Program-made: the position numbers and the translations under genes
Part shown: in pieces, positions 46,962 to 53,665 of the stretch
Numbering within the stretch: position 1 is the first letter of the stretch
Layout: each line of letters starts with the position of its first letter
Assembly (NCBI GenBank): GCA_006969625.1
Contig: CP030885.1
Coordinates: 4,351,430-4,415,429 of the forward strand
Length of the DNA stretch: 64,000 nt
Direction of reading: 5' to 3'
Source: Rhodospirillaceae bacterium
Lineage (GTDB): Bacteria; Pseudomonadota; Alphaproteobacteria; Kiloniellales; DSM-21159
Notes under the pieces: generated by a model
Seen by the model: the letters and a program-made list of their open reading frames with translations, nothing else
Told to the model about the DNA's origin: nothing
Databases searched by the model: none

Positions 46962-48170
46962 TGTCATGATTCACTGCTCTCGGTGATTTTCCGGGAGGGT
47001 TTGATGCGTCAGCGTGGCTTTTTCAGTTTGTCGGAGCATCTTGAGGCTTTGAGCCGGGACGGCGATCCGTTGGAGGTTCTCGATGCGACGGTGGACTTCG
47101 AGTATTTCCGGGGCTGGCTGGTCGATGGGCTCGGCTATGGCGACGGCGCCAAGGGCGGTCGCCCTCCGTTCGACCCGGTCTCGATGTTCAAGGTTCTGAT
47201 CCTGCAGGCGCAGCATAATCTGAGCGACGCGCGGATGGAGTTCATGATCCGCGACCGGCTATCCTGGATGCGCTTTCTCGGGTTCGATCTTGGCGGGCCG
47301 ACGCCGGACGAGAACACGATCCGCCTGTTCCGCAACAAGCTGACTGAGACGGGCACGCTGCGGCGTGTGATGAAGGCCTTCGACTGGCAACTCCACAAGA
47401 AGGGCTACATTCCGATGTCCGGCCAGATCGTGGATGCCAGCCTGGTCCCGGCACCGAAGCAGCGGAACACCGACCCGGAGAAGGCGGCGATCAAGGAAGG
47501 TAAGAGCGCCGAGGAGATCTGGCCCGATGAGCCCAACAAGGCTGCGCAGAAAGACACGGACGCGCGCTGGACGCTGAAGGTCGGCGGCAAGGTCCGATAT
47601 CGTCCCGACGGCACGCCGCTGCCGATGATCGCTCTACCGGTCTTCGGCTATAAATCGCACATCGCCATCGATCGCCGGTTCGGCTTCATCCGCGGACAAT
47701 CCGTCACGTCGGCCTCCTCACCAGATGGTCGGCAGTTGCGGAATGTCCTCAGCACCGACAACACGTCCGCCGAGGTCTGGGCCGACAGCGCCTATCGATC
47801 ACAACGCAATGAGAAGTGGCTGTCGAGCCGGATGCTCGTCAGCCGCATCCACCGCCGTAAACCGGCAGGCAAGCCGATGCCAACGACGACCGCGCGGGCC
47901 AACGCGAAGAAGTCCGCGATCCGAGCCTGTGTCGAGCATGTCTTCGCCCATCAGAAGAACCGCTACGGTCTGTCTATCCGCACCATCGGGATCAAACGCG
48001 CCGAAGCCAAACTGACGCTGGCCAATCTCGCGTACAACATGGACCGGCTGATCTTCCATGAACGCCGCGCTGCCGCAGGATGAGTCTGTCCGGACCTGCT
48101 GTTCACGGCCTCTCACGACGCAAAATCGAGGCGTCAGGGGCCGAAATGCAACCCAAAGTTCGTCATGACA
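46962..48170 (+). mobile_element. IS5-family insertion sequence (ends approximate)
   Basis: About 1.2 kb around one transposase gene, with lower GC than its neighbours. Candidate terminal inverted repeats begin TGTCATGA at 46962-46969 and its complement TCATGACA at 48163-48170; they agree over about 11 of 15 bases (TGTCATGAnnnACT). A clear target duplication was not found, so the ends are tentative, and up to about 60 bases of low-GC sequence on the right could also belong to it. It separates the M81 gene from the dehydrogenase gene. Confidence 0.7.
47004..48083 (+). CDS. IS5-family transposase
   Basis: A 359-residue DDE transposase, apparently intact. The N-terminal domain (RQRGFFSLSEHLEALSRDGDPLEVL) and NLSDARMEFMIRDRLSWMRFLGF are typical of IS5. 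Catalytic acids are in GQIVDASLVPAP, EVWADSAYRS and CVEHVFAHQKNRYGL. The ATG at 47004 has GGGAGGG upstream; a GTG at 46983 is also open. No frameshift or stop is seen, so the element may still move. Confidence 0.9.
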   Translation: MRQRGFFSLSEHLEALSRDGDPLEVLDATVDFEYFRGWLVDGLGYGDGAKGGRPPFDPVSMFKVLILQAQHNLSDARMEFMIRDRLSWMRFLGFDLGGPTPDENTIRLFRNKLTETGTLRRVMKAFDWQLHKKGYIPMSGQIVDASLVPAPKQRNTDPEKAAIKEGKSAEEIWPDEPNKAAQKDTDARWTLKVGGKVRYRPDGTPLPMIALPVFGYKSHIAIDRRFGFIRGQSVTSASSPDGRQLRNVLSTDNTSAEVWADSAYRSQRNEKWLSSRMLVSRIHRRKPAGKPMPTTTARANAKKSAIRACVEHVFAHQKNRYGLSIRTIGIKRAEAKLTLANLAYNMDRLIFHERRAAAG

Positions 48171-48259
48171 TCGAAATCATCGCTGAAGCGCCAAAATCGA
48201 ACGGTTGATACGGGTGTCCAGCTGCCGAACCCGCTCGTTCGCATCTTCGAGGGCATCGC

Positions 48260-49189
48260 ATGAAGGGCGTTCTGGTCAGCGCCACCCTGGACCTGCGCGA
48301 GATCTTCGCCGCCGCCTTCGCGGCCGAGGCGCCGGAGGTGGCGCTGCTGACGCCGGAGGAGGTGGCGGATCCCGCCGAGATCGCCTTCGCGCTGGCCTGG
48401 CGGCCGCCGCCCGGGGAACTGGCGCGCTACCCCAACCTCCAGGTGGTCTGCTCGATCGCCGCCGGGGTCGACAACATCCTGGCCGACCCGGAGCTGCCCG
48501 ACGTGCCGGTGGTGCGCATGGTCGACCCGGGGCAGGCCGAGACCATGGCCGGCTACGTCATCTGGAACGTCATCTGGTACCAGCGCCGGTTCGACCTCTA
48601 CCTGGAGCAGCAGGCGCAGCGGATCTGGCAGCGCCAGCCGCAGCGCGGCGCGGCAGAGACCACGGTGGGCGTGATGGGTCTGGGCCGCATGGGCGCGGTG
48701 ACCGCGCAGCGCCTCGCCGGCCTCGGCTACCCGGTGCTCGGCTGGTCGCGCACGCCGAAAGAGGTGGCCGGGGTGGAGACGCTGGCGGGGCCGGAGGGTT
48801 TGCAGGCGGTCCGCGCGCGCAGCGACGTTCTGGTCAACCTGCTGCCGCTGACGGCGCAGACCGAGCGGCTGTTCGACGCCGCCTTCTTCGCCGCCATGAA
48901 GCCGGAAAGCTACCTGATCCAGGTCGGCCGCGGCCCGCACCTGGTTGAGGCCGACCTGATCGCGGCGGTCGACGGCGGCCGCCTGACCGGCGCCTCGCTC
49001 GACGTCTTCGACGAAGAGCCCTTGCCGCCCGCTCACCCCTTCTGGGCGCACCCGCGCATCCTGGTGACGCCGCATTGCGCCAGCGACGTCTCGCGCGGCC
49101 TGGTGGCGCGCCAGACGCTCGCCGCCGCCCGCGCCGCCGCGGTAGGGCAGCCGGTGCCGAACGCAGTGGACAAGTCGGCGGGGTACTGA
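48260..49189 (+). CDS. D-2-hydroxyacid dehydrogenase (GhrA-like)
   Basis: A 309-residue NAD(P)-dependent dehydrogenase close to glyoxylate/hydroxypyruvate reductase A. The nucleotide fold is GVMGLGRMGAVTAQRL. Active-site residues follow the family order: Arg in QVGRGPHLVE, Glu in VFDEEPLP and His in VTPHCASDV. The N-terminal domain is slightly divergent (CSIAAGVDNIL in place of the usual GVD motif). It follows the IS on the same strand and may have been in one operon with the M81 gene before the insertion; the new promoter, if any, would be in the IS right end. Confidence 0.88.
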   Translation: MKGVLVSATLDLREIFAAAFAAEAPEVALLTPEEVADPAEIAFALAWRPPPGELARYPNLQVVCSIAAGVDNILADPELPDVPVVRMVDPGQAETMAGYVIWNVIWYQRRFDLYLEQQAQRIWQRQPQRGAAETTVGVMGLGRMGAVTAQRLAGLGYPVLGWSRTPKEVAGVETLAGPEGLQAVRARSDVLVNLLPLTAQTERLFDAAFFAAMKPESYLIQVGRGPHLVEADLIAAVDGGRLTGASLDVFDEEPLPPAHPFWAHPRILVTPHCASDVSRGLVARQTLAAARAAAVGQPVPNAVDKSAGY

Positions 49190-49199
49190 GCCGGACCGG

Positions 49200-52184
49200 C
49201 TATTGAGCGGCGCGTTTTCGCGGTCGGGCGGCGGGCCTGGTCGCCTTCGCCGGCTTGGCGTTCTTCGCCGCCGCCTTGCGGGCGGCCTTGACGGCGTCCG
49301 TCGCAGCCGGCGTGCAGGAGCCCTCTTCCAGGGCGTCCAGCAGCTTCCGGCGGATGCTGCGCAGGCGCTGCGGGCTGTCGATCTTCAGGCCGAGCGCGTC
49401 CTGCACGTAGAAGACGTCGACGGCGCGCTCGCCGTAGGTGGTGATCAGCGCCGAGTCGACCATCAACCCGAGCCGCGCCAGCGCCAGGGTCAGGCGATAG
49501 AGCAGGCCCGGCCGGTCGCGGCCGTTCACCTCGATCACCGTGTGGCGGCGGCTGGCGGCGTTGTCGACGAGCACCCGCGGGGCGACGGTGAAGACCTCGA
49601 AGCGCGAGGGCAGGCTGGAGGCCTGGCGCTTGAGCTCGGCGAGCGGGCGCATCGAGCCGCCCAGCGTCTGCTCGATCGTGGCGTAGAGCTTGGCCAGCTT
49701 GCTCGGCTTGTCGAAGCTGCCGCCGCTGGCCGCGTCGCGCACCCAGAAGATGTCCAGCGCCATGCCGTCCTTGTGGGTGAAGATGCGCGCCGCCTCGACG
49801 CTCGCCCCAGCCACCGCCAGGGCGCCGGCGATGCGGTTGAACAGGCCGGTATGGTCCGGCGTGTAGATCGTCACCTCGGTCGCCTCGCGGTAGGGATCGA
49901 CCCGGGTGTCGACGCTCAGCAGCCGCTCTTCCGCCTCGGCGTCGCGGATCATGCGCGCATGGCGCAGCAGGGTCTCGATGTCGAGCGACAGCCAGTAGTG
50001 GCCCTGCCCGCGCGCGAGGAAGGACTCGATGAAGTCGCCGCTGAAACGCTCGCCGGTCTCCTCCAGCGCCTGGCGCACCGCGGCCTGCTTCGCCTCGATC
50101 CGCCGCTCGCGCCCTTCGGTGGCGAAGCCGCCCGACAGCACTTCCTCTGTGCGCCAGTAGAGCTCGCGCAGGAGCGAAGCCTTCCAGGCGTTCCACACGC
50201 CGGGGCCGACCGCGCGGATGTCCGCCACCGTCAGCACCAGCAGCAGGTTGAGCCGCTCGCGCGACTGGATCAGCGCCGCGAAGTCCTGGATCGTCTTGAG
50301 GTCGTCGATGTCGCGCTTGAAGGCGGTGTCGGACATGGCGAGGTGGTGCAATACCAGCCAGGCCGCCGTCTCCGTCTCCTCCGGCGTGAAGCCGAGCCGC
50401 GGGCAGAGGCGGTGGGCGACCTTGGCGCCCTCCTCGGAATGGTCGCCGGGGCGGCCCTTGGCGATGTCGTGCAGCAGCACCGCGACGTAGAGCACCCGCC
50501 TATTCAGCACCTTGTGCACCACGCTGCTGGCGATCGGCGCCTCGTCCTGCAGCCGGCCCTGCTCGATGGCGTGCAGGATCCCGATCGCAAACAGCGTGTG
50601 CTCGTCCACCGTGTAGTGGTGGTACATGTTGAACTGCATCAGGCTCACCGCGCGCCCGAAGTCCGGCAGGAAGCGGCCCAGCACGCCGGCCTCGTTCATC
50701 CGCCTGAGCGCCGTCTCCGGATCGTTCTGGCCGGTCAGGATGTCGAGGAAGACCTGATTGGCCCGCGCATCCTCGCGCAGCGCCTTGTCGACGTGTTTCA
50801 GCGACTGGGTGATCCAGCGCAGCGCGTCCGGGTGGATGTCCAGGTCGTTGGCCTGGGCGACCTGGAAGATGCGCAGCAGGTCGACCGGCTTGTCGGCGAA
50901 GTGCTCCGGCCCCTTCACCGTCAGGCGGTCGCCCTCCAGCCGGAAGCCGCCGATCTGCCGGCGGCGCTTCAAGAGCGGCAGGCGGAAGCGCGAGCGGCGA
51001 TTGTGCTCCGCCTCGATCTGGGCGCAGAAGATGCGCGTCAGGTCGCCGACGTCCTTGGCCACCAGGAAGTAGTGCTTCATGAAGCGCTCGACCGCCTTGG
51101 TGCCGGCGTGCTCGGTGTAGCCCATCAGCGGGGCGATGCGCTGCTGCAGGTCGAAGGTCAGGCGCTCCTCGCCGCGGCCGGTCAGGTAGTGCAGCCAGCA
51201 GCGCAGGCTCCACAGGAAGTCCAGCGCCTTGTCGAAGGTGCGCGCCTCCTGGCGGGTGAAGACGCTCTTGTCGACCAGCTTGTCGGCCTCCTCCACCTGG
51301 TAGAGGAACTTGCCGAGCCAGAACAGGGTGTGCAGATCGCGCAGGCCGCCCTTGGATTCCTTGATGTTCGGCTCCAGCGCGTAGCGCGAGCCCTGGCCGA
51401 AGCGCTGGTGGCGGCGGTCGCGCTCGGCCAGCTTGGCCTCGGCGAACCAGGCGCCGTTGCCGGCCTGCACCTCGGCGGCGTAGCGCGCCTTGAACTCCAG
51501 GAACAGCGCGTGGTCGCCCCACAGGAAGCGGGATTCCAGCAGGTTGGTGGCGATGGTCACGTCGCCCTTGGCCTGGCGCAGGCAGTCGTCGACGCTGCGG
51601 GTGGCGTGGCCGACCTTGAAGCCCAGGTCCCAGAGGAAATACAGCATCGCCTCGACGACCTGCTCGCTGCGCGGCGTCGTCTTGTAGGGCAGCAGGAACA
51701 GCAGGTCGATGTCGCTGTGCGGCGCCAGCTCGCCGCGGCCGTAGCCGCCGACCGCCAGCACCGCCAGCCGCTCGGCCGTCGAGGGGTTGGCGACCGGATA
51801 GAGATCCTGTCCGACGTGGTCGTGGATCACCCGGATAAGCTGGTCGGCCTGCCAGGCCAAGAGGGCGGCGACCGTCCGCCCGGACGCTCCCGCCTCGAAG
51901 CGGCGGCGGATCTCCTCGCGCCCGCTCGCCAGCTCCTCCTTCAGCAACCCGAGGATCTCGGCACGCGCCCGCTCGGGGCTCGAGGCGCGCAGCACGATGC
52001 CGGCGATGCGCTCCAGCAGGCGGGCGCGGTCGAGGATGGCCCGGCGGTTGCCGGCGCCCTGGGCGCGCGTCTTGCCGCGCTTGCTCAGGCGCGCGCTGCC
52101 CGGCAGCGCCTGGCCGGTCGCCTCGGCGCGCGGCGCCTTGCCCGCCGTCTTGGCGGTCGGTTTCAGGACAGTGGCGATCGACAT
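49200..52184 (-). CDS. glnD: [Protein-PII] uridylyltransferase/uridylyl-removing enzyme
   Basis: Primary nitrogen sensor that adds UMP to PII proteins when glutamine is low and removes it when high. The 994-residue protein has the nucleotidyltransferase motif GGYGRGELAPHSDIDLL near residue 146, the HD domain motif HDIAKGRPGDHSEEG near 571, and two C-terminal ACT domains (about 781 and 885: YTPDHTGLFNRIAG and EVNGRDRPGLLYRL) that bind glutamine. The ATG at 52184 was chosen over a TTG two codons upstream. A basic Lys/Ala/Arg tail closes it. It relates to rpoN and glt genes in this window. Confidence 0.96.
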   Translation of the reverse strand: MSIATVLKPTAKTAGKAPRAEATGQALPGSARLSKRGKTRAQGAGNRRAILDRARLLERIAGIVLRASSPERARAEILGLLKEELASGREEIRRRFEAGASGRTVAALLAWQADQLIRVIHDHVGQDLYPVANPSTAERLAVLAVGGYGRGELAPHSDIDLLFLLPYKTTPRSEQVVEAMLYFLWDLGFKVGHATRSVDDCLRQAKGDVTIATNLLESRFLWGDHALFLEFKARYAAEVQAGNGAWFAEAKLAERDRRHQRFGQGSRYALEPNIKESKGGLRDLHTLFWLGKFLYQVEEADKLVDKSVFTRQEARTFDKALDFLWSLRCWLHYLTGRGEERLTFDLQQRIAPLMGYTEHAGTKAVERFMKHYFLVAKDVGDLTRIFCAQIEAEHNRRSRFRLPLLKRRRQIGGFRLEGDRLTVKGPEHFADKPVDLLRIFQVAQANDLDIHPDALRWITQSLKHVDKALREDARANQVFLDILTGQNDPETALRRMNEAGVLGRFLPDFGRAVSLMQFNMYHHYTVDEHTLFAIGILHAIEQGRLQDEAPIASSVVHKVLNRRVLYVAVLLHDIAKGRPGDHSEEGAKVAHRLCPRLGFTPEETETAAWLVLHHLAMSDTAFKRDIDDLKTIQDFAALIQSRERLNLLLVLTVADIRAVGPGVWNAWKASLLRELYWRTEEVLSGGFATEGRERRIEAKQAAVRQALEETGERFSGDFIESFLARGQGHYWLSLDIETLLRHARMIRDAEAEERLLSVDTRVDPYREATEVTIYTPDHTGLFNRIAGALAVAGASVEAARIFTHKDGMALDIFWVRDAASGGSFDKPSKLAKLYATIEQTLGGSMRPLAELKRQASSLPSRFEVFTVAPRVLVDNAASRRHTVIEVNGRDRPGLLYRLTLALARLGLMVDSALITTYGERAVDVFYVQDALGLKIDSPQRLRSIRRKLLDALEEGSCTPAATDAVKAARKAAAKNAKPAKATRPAARPRKRAAQ

Positions 52185-52320
52185 GGGCAAGGCGCGGCGT
52201 CTCGCAATGGGTGATACCGACGGCGGGCCGTCGGCGGCGGCTCCGGCTGCACGGTGCAGCCTACTCCCCTAAGGTTGGCACGCAACCGCTTGCGACAAGG
52301 TGAACGGTGCCCAGGGCGGC

Positions 52321-52384
52321 TAGGGCGGTTTCCGACCGTGTGGAACCACTGCGTGGTTCCGCTGGTCGGGTAGAAACCGCCCTA
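52321..52384. repeat. Complex palindrome 1 upstream of glnD
   Basis: Twelve-base arms TAGGGCGGTTTC and GAAACCGCCCTA bracket two inner pairings (CGACC with GGTCG, and GGAACCAC with GTGGTTCC), so the whole 64 bases fold into one branched hairpin. It lies between the divergent glnD and lipoprotein genes, with palindrome 2 eleven bases to its right. The TTTCCGACC next to the outer arm recurs in palindrome 2, which points to a related origin. Confidence 0.8.
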
Positions 52385-52395
52385 AAACGAAACCT

Positions 52396-52463
52396 TAGAG
52401 TGATGCTTTCCGACCAGAGCCAATCAGTTTGGCGATTCGCTCTGGTCGGAAAGCATCACTCTA
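52396..52463. repeat. Palindrome 2 with perfect 25-base arms
   Basis: The arm at 52396-52420 (TAGAGTGATGC...CCAGAGC) is the exact reverse complement of that at 52439-52463 (GCTCTGG...CATCACTCTA), with an 18-base centre that can add AATC/GATT pairs around one mismatch. The arms share TTTCCGACC with palindrome 1. No open frame runs through it. It could be a MITE-like or REP-like mobile repeat, a recombinase target or a bidirectional transcription barrier. Confidence 0.85.
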
Positions 52464-52568
52464 GCGCCCTCTTGGCGTGCCCTTGCCCGGTGCATGCCGC
52501 GCCGGCGCGACCTACTTTCGGCGCTACGCCCGCCGCCACGACCCTTGCCACCGGACCGCTCCGACCCG

Positions 52569-53174
52569 ATGCGCCGTTTTCCCGCCCGCCCGCTCTTCCC
52601 TCGTCACCGTGCCGCTGCGCTGGCGGTGCCGCTGCTGCTCGCCGCCTGCGCCAGTGGTCCGCCGGCCGCGCCGGCGCCCGCCACGCCAACCGCGCCGGGC
52701 GCATCGGCATCGGGGTCCGCCGCACCCGCCTGGCCGGAGATGGAGACGCAAGGTTCGGAGGTCGCCGCACCCAACCCGCTGGCGACGCTGCGGCGGACGC
52801 TGGTCGACGACGGCCGGGCGATGGAGCTGCTGGCCGGCGGGCTGCGGCCGGACGAGCGCATGGTCGCCGCCCGGCTGGTGGCGCCCGACGGCCGCAGCCT
52901 GGCGGCCGATCCCCAGGCGATCCGCCGCGGCCGGCGCTACGCCGGCAGCCCCGAGAACCCGCGCATCGGCCTCCACGGCGGCTCCGACAGCGGCGTCGGC
53001 GTCACCTTCAGCCTCGACCTCTTCGGCGACCGCGCGCCGCCGCCGGCGCCGGCGGCGGGCGCCAGTGCCTGGGTCGAGATTCCCCTGCCGGCCGATGCCG
53101 ACCCGGCGGCATGGCGCGCCGAGGCGCTGATCGAGGACAGCTTCGGCCAGCGCTACGTGCTGCAACATGAGTAG
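52569..53174 (+). CDS. Predicted lipoprotein of unknown function
   Basis: A 201-residue protein whose N-terminus ends in a lipobox (LLLAACASG; Cys near residue 25), after the basic MRRFPARP and a hydrophobic stretch. A disordered Ala/Pro/Ser stretch (about 28-60) leads to a small domain with LLAGGLRPDERMVAARLVAPDGRSL and SGVGVTFSLDLFGD. No family was recognised. The ATG at 52569 is chosen because it gives a clean signal peptide. Its nearest neighbours are the palindromes upstream and a terminator-containing leader downstream. Confidence 0.68.
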   Translation: MRRFPARPLFPRHRAAALAVPLLLAACASGPPAAPAPATPTAPGASASGSAAPAWPEMETQGSEVAAPNPLATLRRTLVDDGRAMELLAGGLRPDERMVAARLVAPDGRSLAADPQAIRRGRRYAGSPENPRIGLHGGSDSGVGVTFSLDLFGDRAPPPAPAAGASAWVEIPLPADADPAAWRAEALIEDSFGQRYVLQHE

Positions 53175-53251
53175 GCTGCGCCAAGCAAGCTTTGCCCCCC
53201 TCATCTTGCATTTAGATGATTGGAGTTTGCATTTCGGCGGCTAGTGAATCG

Positions 53252-53280
53252 TTGACAACAAACCACGAACGTACTATAAG
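53252..53280 (+). promoter_or_regulatory. Near-consensus sigma-70 promoter before a small gene
   Basis: TTGACA at 53252-53257 and TATAAG at 53275-53280 with a 17-base spacer, which is unusually close to consensus for this GC-rich genome. Transcription should begin near 53287, where an in-frame ATG also occurs. A terminator hairpin starts only about 20 bases later. Confidence 0.75.
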
Positions 53281-53307
53281 AGATTTATGGTCATCGGACT
53301 AACCGAG

Positions 53308-53341
53308 CCCGCCTGCGCCCAAAGGCGCATGGCGGGTTTTT
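53308..53341 (+). terminator. Rho-independent terminator or attenuator in the leader
   Basis: CCCGCC-TGCGCC (53308-53319) pairs with GGCGCA-t-GGCGGG (53324-53336) around the loop CAAA with one bulged T, followed directly by TTTTT (53337-53341). Transcripts from the adjacent promoter would therefore be about 55 bases unless read-through is allowed. This suggests either a terminated small RNA or attenuation of the downstream gene. Confidence 0.8.
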
Positions 53342-53361
53342 GCGTTTCTGGAGCCTGTCTC

Positions 53362-53616
53362 ATGAGCAATCATATCGCCAGCACGATACACGAGCTTAGT
53401 GAAGACAAGTTGCGCGTCTCGCTAAGTCTGGGACACCGTCCGGTAAATGAAACCGATCCTGCGTCAAACGAGACCGTGATCGATGTGTCGGTTGTGATAG
53501 AACGAACTATCCACATGCCGCTTCTGGATGCGCGCTACTACGCGGTACAGCACGCGATCGACGTGTTGACCGACGAACGTGACCGCATCCAGGCATTGGC
53601 CAAAACCAGGTACTAA
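53362..53616 (+). CDS. Small hypothetical protein, lower GC than neighbours
   Basis: An 84-residue protein (MSNHIASTIHELSEDKL...ERDRIQALAKTRY) with a beta-rich middle (NETVIDVSVVIERTIHMPL) and a C-terminal helix (ARYYAVQHAIDVLTDERDRI). No family was recognised. A GGAG ten bases before the ATG at 53362 supports this start; the frame is open from an ATG at 53287 (109 residues), which would be translated through the terminator. Its GC is about 53 %, far under the genome average, and codons are less biased, so it may be foreign. The promoter and attenuator upstream should control it. Confidence 0.6.
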   Translation: MSNHIASTIHELSEDKLRVSLSLGHRPVNETDPASNETVIDVSVVIERTIHMPLLDARYYAVQHAIDVLTDERDRIQALAKTRY

Positions 53617-53665
53617 TCCCGAGTCTCGGATTTGCTTTCGAGGGAAAGCAAGGGGAGCTGGTTTC

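Noticed and set aside
49190..49203. A small AGCCGG-a-CCGGCT dyad between two converging genes
   Set aside because: It is short, has no T-run and overlaps the glnD stop. It may contribute to termination, but nothing shows it.
49203..52214. A 1003-residue plus-strand frame across glnD
   Set aside because: A shadow of GlnD, which has intact catalytic, HD and ACT motifs on the minus strand.
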